Positions 10,159-18,274 of a DNA stretch of 25,494 nt are shown in pieces. A model generated the notes under the pieces. It did not search any database and was not told the DNA's origin. It worked only from the letters and a program-made list of their open reading frames with translations. The position numbers and the translations under genes were made by a program. How positions within the stretch are numbered: position 1 is the stretch's first letter; each line of letters opens with the position of its first letter. The stretch spans positions 818,819 to 844,312 of the forward strand of contig BFEA01000406.1 in the NCBI GenBank assembly GCA_003427395.1. The letters are read 5' to 3'. This stretch comes from Chara braunii. Taxonomy: Eukaryota > Streptophyta > Charophyceae > Charales > Characeae.

Positions 10159-11055
10159 ATGGCGGGCCGTACCTGCTTTCGTTGTGGGAAGCCCGACCAT
10201 TTCGCCAACCTTTGCGACGAGTACTGGGATGCTCGGGATAAGGGTATCCCCTTTGTCCCACCGCCACCACTGCAGGTGCGTAGTGGTCGCACCATGGCAA
10301 CCGGTGCGGAAAAGCGGAGTCATTCGGCTGATAACTACGGATCGAGACGCGAAACTGACGAGATGAACAATATAATGAGAACGTATTTTTTCGAGATGGC
10401 GAAGGAACGAGAGGAGGCAAAGCAGAGGGCCGCGAGAGAAGAAGCACAACGCAAAGAAGAGGCGGCAAGGAAGGAACAAGAAAAGGAGAGACTACAAGAG
10501 TTGGAGGAAAAGAAACGCGCCGAAGATGAACGAGATGTGTGCTTACTTAGAATGATACGTGAGGAGATCCGTCACGACAGTGGAAAGGAGAACGAAAGTG
10601 CTTCTCGAGCGAAACGTACAGTAGTCAAGCGCAATGAGAGAGGGGAGACGGTCGAGGAAGAAAAAGAGCGGTTAAGGCGTGAGATAGCTTTACGAGAAGA
10701 GGCCGAAGAGGATGCGGAGCTAATCCTGCTGCGACGACGGGCGACAGGACTAGAGATTAACAAAAAGCGCAAGAGGGGCAAGGAAGCGGCGGTGGGTGAT
10801 AGCCCGCCTATGACTACGCCGACGAAAGGACAACGGACTGTCCTGGGCACGACTTCAAAATTGAGGATTGAGGAACTGCGCGAGTGCGGCCACATGGGGA
10901 GTACGTCTTCTCCAATCGCTGAACCAGTCGGGAAGATCGGCGTGTCCATCAAGCATGTGACTGCAGGAACTGGTCCAGGTGCGCGCGCAAAGTATGAGGA
11001 GGAGATCCGAACTCTATATGAAGCCTTGATGGTTGATGAGTTAAAGGATGCTTGA
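10159..11055 (+). CDS. Zinc-knuckle, coiled-coil segment of the Penelope-like polyprotein
   Basis: The likely role is RNA or nucleoprotein binding for the retroelement. A CCHC zinc knuckle, CFRCGKPDHFANLC (C-x2-C-x4-H-x4-C; residues 6-19), lies at the N-terminus. A highly charged Glu/Arg/Lys-rich coiled coil fills about residues 75-205, followed by a Pro/Thr/Ser-rich basic linker. ATG 10159 is the first Met, but the frame is open upstream to a TAG at 10063, so the start may lie further up or depend on a frameshift. The stop at 11053-11055 is TGA, and the same frame continues directly into the GIY-YIG region. The segment is therefore probably the N-terminal part of one long product and not a separate gene. 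Confidence 0.65.
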   Translation: MAGRTCFRCGKPDHFANLCDEYWDARDKGIPFVPPPPLQVRSGRTMATGAEKRSHSADNYGSRRETDEMNNIMRTYFFEMAKEREEAKQRAAREEAQRKEEAARKEQEKERLQELEEKKRAEDERDVCLLRMIREEIRHDSGKENESASRAKRTVVKRNERGETVEEEKERLRREIALREEAEEDAELILLRRRATGLEINKKRKRGKEAAVGDSPPMTTPTKGQRTVLGTTSKLRIEELRECGHMGSTSSPIAEPVGKIGVSIKHVTAGTGPGARAKYEEEIRTLYEALMVDELKDA

Positions 11056-11331
11056 AAAAATGAACGGATCGCTTATGGGAAGAGAGATCTGGCGATTAAT
11101 CGCCTGGTGATGCGTCGCGCGATCAAGGTGTGCGATCCCATTAACGTTCCACTGCCTACTACACCGTGTCCAAGGAGGTCGACGAGAACACAGAAAGGCA
11201 GCGGTTACGAAGGTCAGGATGATGGAGGAGACTCCGAGTGAGGAAATGGACCTAATGATCTATGGCGAAGTGTCGACGAACTGACCAAGCTGCGTGAGTC
11301 ATGTGGATGTAAGGGTGATGACGAACGTCGG

Positions 11332-11856
11332 ATGAGAGCGGTTGTCCTAGGACTGATTCTAGCAGGAGAATTGCGTTGGGGCGAAAAGTACTTAGAACTG
11401 TGGAAACAAGAGGCTTTTTTCGGAACATTGGATCTTCGATCTCCGCGAAGCTGTGTCTATGTAGTTATCTCCCCGTGGTTTAAGCAAACGTACGTGGGTA
11501 TGACTGAAAGGACTCTGTCCGAGAGATGGCTTGAGCACCTGAAGTGTGCGAGGAGTGGGGATAGCAAGCGGTCGAGAAACTTGTATAATTGGTTAGGCAA
11601 GGTTGGGGTTCACTCGTACGTAGCAGTACCGGTTTACTTTAGCTCCAACAGAAGAGAACAAGAAGTCGTTGAACGGACTCTGATCAGGGTATGGTCACCA
11701 TCCCTGAACTCAAAGGGAGGAAAGCGGCGTTCGAGAAAACGAAGACGACGGGGAAAGAAAGAACGAAGGAGAGATGTTGTGAGAAGAGATACTAAGAGCG
11801 GGAAGAAGGGAAGGGAGAGTGGAGTGTGCGAGAAAAGTTCGATTACAGCCCTGTGA
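11332..11856 (+). CDS. GIY-YIG endonuclease domain of the Penelope-like element
   Basis: It is expected to nick target DNA to prime reverse transcription. The signature is visible: the GIY strand as CVY (11452-11460), the YIG strand as YVG (11491-11499) followed by MTERTLSERWLEHL with the conserved Arg and His, the catalytic Glu in QEVVERTL (about 11671) and the Asn in SPSLN (11707). A strongly basic Arg/Lys tail follows. The ATG at 11332 is simply the first Met after a TGA. The frame is the same as the zinc-knuckle segment, with only TGA at 11053 and 11239 between them, and continues after TGA 11854-11856 into the RT. The start shown is thus formal. Confidence 0.75.
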   Translation: MRAVVLGLILAGELRWGEKYLELWKQEAFFGTLDLRSPRSCVYVVISPWFKQTYVGMTERTLSERWLEHLKCARSGDSKRSRNLYNWLGKVGVHSYVAVPVYFSSNRREQEVVERTLIRVWSPSLNSKGGKRRSRKRRRRGKKERRRDVVRRDTKSGKKGRESGVCEKSSITAL

Positions 11857-11883
11857 AGGGAAGGAGGCGAGCAGACGGTTAGA

Positions 11884-13575
11884 GTGATCAACCTGTTGCG
11901 AAGTCTGACCAAGACTCCGTGGGGCGTTGGGATACGTATCTGGACGAATGGCGGAGGTAATTGGGTTGACAATTGGCGGGTTGTGCGACGAACGTTTGGC
12001 GAGTCCCTGGTGTGTGTAGGGAAACGTACTAGACCGTTACGAAAATGTAAAAGGTTGTTCGAAGTCAAAGGATGGATCACGGTTCGGGACGTGACCGAGG
12101 CTACACTGAAAGCACTGAAGCTGAAGCAAGACTTGGTCGGCATCTTCAAGGACAAGCGAAAGATGCAGAGACTGTATAGTAAGTCGCAGGATGAGCTGGT
12201 CGAGTACTATGCGGCGGCTAAGTTGTTTTCAGAGAAACAGAGTAGGATTAGGGGAAGGCAAATCATCTCCGACGTGTTTAGAAGGGGGTTTGGGATGAAT
12301 GTTCGAAGAAGACTCGTCGTGAAGGTCGAGTTCGACGACAGAATTAAGAAGAATGAAGTGGTGAAACTGATGCGGCGGGGAATCGGGGAACTACCTATCA
12401 ATCATGCGATTGTGAAGATGGTGCGTAGACACGCCCGTGTTGTTTGGACAAGAAGTCCGAACATGGGCGATCTAATCCATAATCACCGCCGTTTTGGGGC
12501 GGATGGCGTCTCTAAGTGCATTTGCACTAGCATGCCCTTCCCTAGACAGGGTGGGCACGTCCATTTTCGCATTGGTGATTGGCAAGGTTGCCCAGCGATA
12601 GCCCCCAATGCTAAGAATATACCGAAAAATGCGAAGGCAGAACTGTCGGCAAGACTGTCCAAGGAAGTGGCTGATGGTTTCGCGGATCTGAGTTGGTTAG
12701 GAAGCAATGTAGGGAGGGTTGGATTCACAAGGGAGGAAGTCGTTGCATGCATAAGGGCAGATGGGATTGGAGATAGCGGCGATGCAGATGTGGTACGTCA
12801 GTTGCGCAAAGACTTGAGAGGATTTGTCTGTTGTCCGCTGGATCGGAATCTAGGGGATACACTGGTCATGTGTCCTGCAGTGTATGCAGAAGGAATGAGG
12901 GCGACCTTCACACGAAATGAAGGGAATGTAACTCGCGAAGAAACTGAAGAAGACATCATTGGATTGACACACGCGGCTTACAAATGTGGGAATTTCAATC
13001 AGATTGCACCTTTGAAGAAGGAGGGTAAGCTGGGTAGAGCTTACACCTTGCCAAAACATAAGGACACGGAGAAATACAGGCCGATCTGTCCAACCTTCAG
13101 TGAGTCGAGTAATGCGGCATGTAGGAAGATAGCACGCGCACTGAATGGTATGTTGTTTGCAATTCCGGAGAGTAAACATTTCAATTTGAAATCGGTCTCT
13201 GAGCTGCGCGGGAGACTGATTGGGATTAACCAGAGTATGCGTCGTGTTTGTAAGAATGTGCAGATCGTGACTAGCTCGTACGATATCAAAGATATGTTTA
13301 GTAGACTCCCGCATGCAACTATCGTACGAGCTGTCGACTGGTGTATTTGGTGGTTCGAGTCGAAAGGTTTCCAGGGTGTGTTTGTTATACGGAGAGGGAA
13401 AGGCACCTTGTTCAGCAGGCAGGAAAGCATGGATGGTTTTCAGTTCGTAAGTTTTGGAATGATCCGGGGGTTCGTAAATTTCGAGTTGGAGGGTTGTTTT
13501 GCAACAGGTTATAGGAATCCCGATGGGAAAGTCAACCAGTCCCCCGTTAGCATGCATGATGTGCGCAAAAGCTGA
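11884..13575 (+). CDS. Reverse transcriptase, N-terminal part (thumbless to motif A) of the Penelope-like element
   Basis: Same frame as the two preceding segments; 11884 is an alternative (GTG) start after TGA 11854-11856, so this is not an independent gene. The first 350 residues are basic and include a C-H-rich stretch (CICTSMPFPRQGGHVHF). RT motifs follow: KHKDTEKYRPICPTFSE (motifs 1-2), then YDIKDMFSRLPH, with the first catalytic Asp of motif A at about 13282. Near 13495 the reading frame must shift by one base to reach motif B. The last 25 or so residues before the formal stop at 13575 are therefore out of frame. It belongs with 13499-14281. Confidence 0.7.
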   Translation: MINLLRSLTKTPWGVGIRIWTNGGGNWVDNWRVVRRTFGESLVCVGKRTRPLRKCKRLFEVKGWITVRDVTEATLKALKLKQDLVGIFKDKRKMQRLYSKSQDELVEYYAAAKLFSEKQSRIRGRQIISDVFRRGFGMNVRRRLVVKVEFDDRIKKNEVVKLMRRGIGELPINHAIVKMVRRHARVVWTRSPNMGDLIHNHRRFGADGVSKCICTSMPFPRQGGHVHFRIGDWQGCPAIAPNAKNIPKNAKAELSARLSKEVADGFADLSWLGSNVGRVGFTREEVVACIRADGIGDSGDADVVRQLRKDLRGFVCCPLDRNLGDTLVMCPAVYAEGMRATFTRNEGNVTREETEEDIIGLTHAAYKCGNFNQIAPLKKEGKLGRAYTLPKHKDTEKYRPICPTFSESSNAACRKIARALNGMLFAIPESKHFNLKSVSELRGRLIGINQSMRRVCKNVQIVTSSYDIKDMFSRLPHATIVRAVDWCIWWFESKGFQGVFVIRRGKGTLFSRQESMDGFQFVSFGMIRGFVNFELEGCFATGYRNPDGKVNQSPVSMHDVRKS

Positions 13576-14281
13576 GTGGGACTTTCTGATGGCACTAGGC
13601 AGCGATAGGCGACTTGTGGCCGGCATTCGCTATGTCGATGGTGCGTCGCTCTTCGTAGCCTTTGACCATCGGAAACCGGAATCGAGGAAGAAAGCCGAAG
13701 AGATCCGGGTTAAATTTGAGAATTGCTATGACAAGGCGTTGACCTTGAAAAAGACTGATGAGGGGGAAGATTCGTGGGATTTCTTGGGATGCCGTTTGAG
13801 CGTGAGGAAGGAATGTCCTTTCCTCAGTTGCTGTTTCACCATGAAGAACGAGAAGGAATTGGTGGAGGGTGCGGACTTGATATTCAGAGTTTTCCAAGAC
13901 TTCGAGTCATGGTCTAGCAAGAAGTCGAGGATGGCGGTGGTTATGAGTACGCTGCATAGGATCCTTCAAAACTCAATGACGAGTATGGGTCTGATCGAAA
14001 CGCTCCTGCTACTAAAAGTGGAATTAAGGAGGAGTTGATACCCCGACCACTACTTCGCAAGGGCACTCAAGAATTTCGCCAGGGATAAGAGCCCACTGCG
14101 GAAACTGTTGGCCGAACTGTTGGGGAAAGATTGGAGTGTACGCGTAATGATAGCTCCCGCCGGTAGTGGAGTTTGCTCCCCCGCCAATAATATGAGTGGC
14201 GCGAAGGGAGGGAGATGGAGGGAGGAAGAGAATGAGAGAGAGAGAGAGAAGAAGAAAAAAAACCGTAGAATGTATGTCTAG
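13499..14281 (+). pseudogene. Reverse transcriptase, C-terminal part (motifs B to E and C-terminal helices), frameshifted
   Basis: Motif B is QQVIGIPMGKSTSPP (from 13502). Motif C reads RYVDGASLF (13628-13654), where active reverse transcriptases have Y-x-D-D: the second catalytic aspartate is glycine (GAT GGT). DSWDFLGCRLSV (about 13770-13805) fits motifs D/E. A TGA at 14036-14038 ends the formal frame. The sequence continues in frame with YPDHYFARALKNFARDKSPL, natural for the region after a Penelope RT, until TAG 14279-14281. The tail after about 14200 is Glu/Arg low-complexity. With the missing aspartate and the frameshift, this copy should be catalytically dead. Confidence 0.7.
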
Positions 14282-14467
14282 ATTTACCTTTGAGTGCTTT
14301 TTCAGAGTGCTTTTCAGTCTCGTATAGACAAGATAGAATGTTTGCTTTGATTGGTGTGTTGTGATGTGTGTGATGTGATGATTGAACGCAGATAGGCTTT
14401 TCGAATGGCATGATTGGCCTCTAGCGTTGACTGTTCGTGTTCTTCATTCCCTCAGGATTGAGGAACG
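14282..14467 (+). other. 3' untranslated region of the Penelope-like element
   Basis: T- and GT-rich non-coding DNA with GTGATG repeats (14360-14382). I looked for a SECIS hairpin because of the in-frame TGAs. An ATGA (14378) and a TGAT (14411) occur with suitable order, but I cannot pair a good stem between them, so none is called. Confidence 0.4.
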
Positions 14468-14655
14468 AGGCTGCTTATCTTGGAACAGGTCGGTACCAGA
14501 GCCCAAGTAGCGGTCCGACCGTTCGGACATGGCCTTTGTACAGCAAGCAGGGCTGTCAGGCGGTAATAAGAGTTTTTTCAAATCTTTTTGAATTCGTTTT
14601 GCTGAGGTTTTGTGTTTGTGCGTGGTCCGTGCCCCTCGCCTGTTTTTCGGACCAG

Positions 14656-15313
14656 GGGTGAAGTCCGATTGCCGAAGTTGAGTTTTCTCAACGCTGAGCT
14701 TTCTATCACGTGTGGCAGGGTGGGACGGAGCTCTGCCGTTGATGTATTGAGAATCTAAGGGTACCGAAATACAGGAGAATAACCTATTAGATTTGGTCAT
14801 TTTGTAGAATTTTTCTTTGACGTGAAATCCGTTTTGTAGTATGCGTTGGCCCTTTTAGTTTGGGCGGGAAGCCATTTTCCATTGAGAAAACTACCCTACC
14901 GAGGGTAGGGTACATTTCTCAACTTATTTGCCTTTCGTTTTTTTTTTTTTTTAGATATCATTACACCCTGAAACGGAGGAACTCTGACAGCTGTGTTTGG
15001 CTCTCTCGCATCAAACTCTCTTCCTTCTTTGGGCAATGAACGCATCTGGCCATCCATGTTGTCCCTGTCCATTTTACGAATGGTGACCTCCTGTCCCCTC
15101 ACCACGGGAAGTANCNTTTTTCCACGGAGACATTCACTCCGACTGTGCCAGATGTGTTTCATTTCTCCGAGTTACTTCATCAAAAATAAGGAGAAAAGCT
15201 GTTTCTAGCCTTTTTTTTCAGTTTTTTAATTTTTTGTTTCGAATTTATGAATGTCAAAATGGTGTCACACGGCTGCGTTTTCTAAACTTAACTTGGGCGG
15301 TGGGACTTCACCC
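14656..15313. mobile_element. 658-bp Tourist-like (PIF/Harbinger) MITE
   Basis: The ends are GGGTGAAGTCC and its exact inverse GGACTTCACCC. The inverted similarity extends for about 44 bp with about 10 mismatches. CAG flanks both sides (14653-14655, 15314-15316), and removal restores the 444-bp repeat exactly, so insertion is proven by comparison with 9625-9640. A 3-bp duplication and GGG termini fit PIF/Harbinger; a 5-bp CCAGG duplication with 10-bp ends is the alternative reading. It has no transposase. It holds a T-run at about 14939 and two ambiguous bases (15114, 15116). Confidence 0.85.
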
Positions 15314-15397
15314 CAGGCCTGGAGCTCATTGGGTTTTGTATATTAACTGGGTGACAAGTCGGTTAGACTCCTCTTCGGTGCCCTCACCGAAAGGGAG

Positions 15398-17039
15398 GTC
15401 TGGGTATATTAGACCCCCATCAACAGAACATAGCATTGCTGAGCAAGTGGGTGATAATGGCATTATTTGAAGGGGAAGGGAAACTGTGGGTCAAGTTTGC
15501 TGAGTATATTTTAGGCTCCGAGTGGGGGCTGAACTCTGCTGCGGTGTTTGGAGGGTCATTATGTTGGAAGCCTATGCTAGCAAAAGGCCGAAATCTAAGG
15601 TATGGTCTGCTATTCTGAATGCATGGAAACAGGTTCGGCCAGATCTGCTAAGGCAACCGCAGACTAGGCTTGAAATACTCAATCAGTTTTTATTTGAGAA
15701 CCCATATATTAAGCGCAGCAATGGTGAGGTCCTTCAAGTCTCTAAAGAACCTGGGGATTTTGGGAGAAGTTGGATAGAAAAGGGTATCATTCAGATTAGG
15801 GACATATGGGATATAGATGTGGGAGACTGGATCTCTGTGACGGAGCTGAAGGCAAAATTGCCGAGACTGAGGAACGTAGAGTTAAATTTCACCCTCATGA
15901 AACAAGCTATCCCACCATTCTGGAAAGGATTATTGAAGGAAGATGCGGAGCACGGTGGGGAGACATGGCTTTTCCACCCAACAGACACCAACCCCCCACG
16001 CATTCTGAAGGTAGTGGGGCCAGAGTTAAGAGGGGGGATAAAAGTCAAGGTTTGGACGACACATAGAACGACAAAAGGGGAATGGCTGCTTGCCTTGGAA
16101 ACTGAGGAGACTATCCCAACTACGGTTGGCCTGTCGGAAGCCAGGGTTCTTGATTTGGGCAGACAGTGCCAGACACAAGGAGCACCAATATACTCTTCTG
16201 AAGAAGAAAGCAGAAGACTACAAGGTAGAACCCTTACTGTATGGCTGGAATCAGACTTCAGATGCTGGGATCACTCCAATTTACAGGTATAAGCCGAAGA
16301 TATGAACAGCGGTCCAGCGACAAAGGGTAAAGAAAAAACCAAGTGAAATGGCACGGATTCGAACCATCATTCGTGGATTTGCACTGGAAAGGTTTCGGAA
16401 ACAAATCAGTCTTCAAGACAAGCAGCCAGACTTTAAAGTTATATGGAAAATTCTGAAGAGGATACCCTCTCAGCGACATGCAGGCATGATGTGGCTACAG
16501 GCAATGCAGGCTACACCGTCAGCGGTCTGGTTGGAAGGGAGAGGAATGCCTATAGATATCAATTGTCAGAGATGCGATTGGGGCTGGGAAACCAGCACTC
16601 ACCTATGGCTGCATTGCCCGCTGTCCGAAGAGCTCCGGCGGTGGTGGAAACACCATTGGCAGAATATTGTGGGGGTGGAATGGGAGTGGTCGGACGATTG
16701 GATTCTTCATGCTATCCCTCCACAAAAGTCAAATTTCACATCTGGTTGTGGTATGTAGCATTTGTTTGCAGGGAAGCAGTCATGAGCATCATCTGGAAGG
16801 CCAGAAATGCGAAAGTCTTTAGGGACGAAAAGATGCCGCTTCAACAGCAGATTATCCTAGTTAAGGAACAGATTCGTCTAGCCATTCGTTCAGACTGGCG
16901 AGCCACAAGGTGCAAGAGTGCAAAAAGCTCTAGATTTCGTAGCACCTGGGCAAGGGGCAAGATTTGGGCCTCGGTTTCGACGGATGGTCGATTGGAAATT
17001 TCCGAGTGGCTACATCCAGGTAGTAGAGACGATTTATAA
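15398..17039 (+). pseudogene. C-terminal remnant of LINE ORF2 (post-RT region and zinc finger)
   Basis: The first residues read GLGILDPHQQNIALLSKW, the conserved segment after the RT fingers/palm of L1-type ORF2. The frame then moves to 15522-16292, on to a frame open through one TGA (16303) to 16758, and on to 16443-17039, so at least three frameshifts and one stop break it. The middle part ends in a zf-RVT-type finger, CQRCDWGWETSTHLWLHC, typical of plant and algal LINEs. The last part has SIIWKARNAKVFRDE, a conserved C-terminal motif. No endonuclease or catalytic RT core remains, so it cannot encode an active product. Confidence 0.75.
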
Positions 17040-17383
17040 GTCTCAGTTTGTTCCACTGATTTGGCCGTCAGTTAGGCCATGGGAAGTAACCAGGCGATAC
17101 AAGGGTGGATCAAAGAAAGTTGGAAACATTAACTGCTAAGGCAGTTCCTTTTTACCGAGCTTCATGTTTACCTTTTGGGAGTTCGGAAATGGCAAGGGAC
17201 GCTGGACCCGGTTTCCAGCAGGTAGAGAGATATTTCAGGAGTAGCTGGTGATTGTGCGAGCTTGCTCGTAAGCGAAACTGGCTGATGGTGCCAGGATAAC
17301 TCCGGGTAGAATTGTGAGGTCCCCGGCCTCGTCCTTGCCTGGTAATTAAATTGAAACTTTCCAAAAAAAAAAAAAAGAAAAAA
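15398..17383 (+). mobile_element. 5'-truncated L1-type LINE
   Basis: Target duplication GAAAGGGAG lies at 15389-15397 and 17384-17392, and a poly(A) tract (17363-17383) ends the insert. The intact site is seen at about 9704-9716. The 5' end starts inside the RT's C-terminal region, a typical truncation. The 3' untranslated part (17040-17362) shares GACGCTGGACCCGGTTTCCA with the minus-strand copy at 8461-8640. Inserted after the Penelope-like element, since it splits the right-hand flanking repeat. Confidence 0.85.
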
Positions 17384-17566
17384 GAAAGGGAGTCATCAGC
17401 GCCATGCGTGACTCTTCGGGTCTGATGGTTGGCTTGGCGGATCTTGGGGTTGTGGACTGTTGTTGGCGGGAGGTATTGCGCGATTGCGCTAATTACGGCA
17501 TTTTCTGAGCCGAGACTACTCGAGTGCCTTGCTTTGCAAGTGTTTTCGTGTGTCACCTTTGCTTCT

Positions 17567-17640
17567 GTTCGTGGAAGATTCCCGGCTTCCTGTTTTGGTA
17601 ATAATAATGATCTCTCATTTTTGAAAAAAAAAAAAAAAAA
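17567..17640 (+). mobile_element. 3' tail of the outer retroposon
   Basis: Continues the right copy of the 444-bp repeat, with GATTCCCGGCTTCC, an AATAATAATGATC stretch and a run of about 18 A. It is directly followed by the 15-bp target duplication (17641-17655). Confidence 0.65.
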
Positions 17641-17758
17641 AGAGTTTGCACGTTTATGCCAGAACAGAGTTTGAAATGGGAAAAAAAAAACACATGTTCG
17701 CAAAGAAAACGGCCGCTGAGTTAAAAAAGCCAATGAAAGTACCATGGCCATGGTGACA

Positions 17759-17910
17759 GGCCGCAGCGTAGAGCTACCTCAACGCCTGAATCTGGACGCT
17801 TTTGGGGAGATGTGCAGAAATGGTGTTGAGTTTCGTGAACTGCACGTCTCCACAAACACGACCAGATTCAGGCGTTGATGTAGCTCAACGCTGCTAGTGC
17901 TACTTGGCCC
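17759..17910. repeat. Long-hairpin MITE-like element
   Basis: The left arm (17764-17796) is a near-perfect inverse of the right arm (17862-17894), sharing CAACGCCTGAATCTGG and GAGCTAC. The interior (GAGATGTGCAGAAA; CTCCACAAACACG-CCAGATTCAG) resembles the interior of the MITE at 24543-24708, so the two are probably family members. The left end lacks about 11 bases present at the right end. No target duplication is seen. Confidence 0.6.
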
Positions 17911-18148
17911 CTGGCGTGGTGTCACACGCGAAAAAAAAAAAAAAAAAAAAACCGCCCAACCGATATCTTTAGCCCATGTGTGCCCATTCCAGTTCGCCGC
18001 GCATGATGCCATCTTCTTTTTTGTCCATTCGACTTTGAAAACCTCGACCGTTGGCTCGTTTTTCCTCTTTTTTTTTTTTTTTTTTTTTTTTGAGACTTCC
18101 TCATTTTTTGGGTTGGGGGGTTCAGGGCGAGGGCGCAAGAACGACCGG
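17911..18148. other. Homopolymer-rich flank of the Harbinger element
   Basis: Contains an A-run (17931-17950) and, 120 bp on, a T-run (about 18068-18091), possibly tails of oppositely oriented retroposons. The CGG at 18146-18148 is the left target duplication of the Harbinger element. No gene is visible. Confidence 0.5.
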
Positions 18149-18179
18149 GGGCCTGGACCCACTAGCAAAGTATTCTACG
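18149..18179 (+). repeat. Left terminal inverted repeat of the Harbinger element
   Basis: GGGCCTGGACCCACTAGC followed by AAAGTATTCTACG. It matches the right end, with one mismatch (A/G at base 19), once the 23555-23580 insert is disregarded. Confidence 0.85.
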
Positions 18180-18274
18180 TTGTCGCCTACGCTTTCGATC
18201 ACGTGCGGCTTAGGGTGACGTTCAGAAACCGCTGATCTTATGTCGGATCTAGGGCCAGGCAAAAGAAGAGGTGC

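Larger units (their letters stand above)
9889..14467 (+). mobile_element. Penelope-like retroelement with N-terminal GIY-YIG (Chlamys-like type)
   Basis: Domain order on the plus strand is CCHC zinc knuckle and coiled coil (10159-11055), GIY-YIG endonuclease (about 11440-11720), then reverse transcriptase (about 13020-13900). Classical Penelope elements carry GIY-YIG at the C-terminus; the N-terminal order is that of the Chlamys/Naiad-type clade known from green algae, protists and invertebrates. Borders are set by the flanking 444-bp repeat. This copy is unlikely to be active: it has one frameshift near 13495, in-frame TGAs and a mutated RT active site. There is no poly(A) tail of its own. 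The 3' region 14282-14467 is non-coding. Confidence 0.75.
9309..17640 (+). mobile_element. Composite nest: outer poly(A) retroposon fragment carrying three later insertions
   Basis: AGAGTTTGCACGTTT is found at 9294-9308 and again at 17641-17655, directly after a poly(A) run (about 17622-17640). Everything between therefore entered as, or into, one retroposon. Its own sequence is 9309-9888 plus 17567-17640, about 650 bp. The 3' tail contains GATTCCCGGCTTCC, resembling the LINE 3' ends at 8461 and 24211, so I read it as a 5'-truncated LINE tail. It was later split by the Penelope-like element, then by a MITE and a LINE. Confidence 0.65.

Noticed and set aside
14378-14414. SECIS element in the 3' region of the Penelope-like element
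   Set aside because: ATGA and TGAT are suitably ordered, but the spacing is short and no adequate stem pairs by eye.
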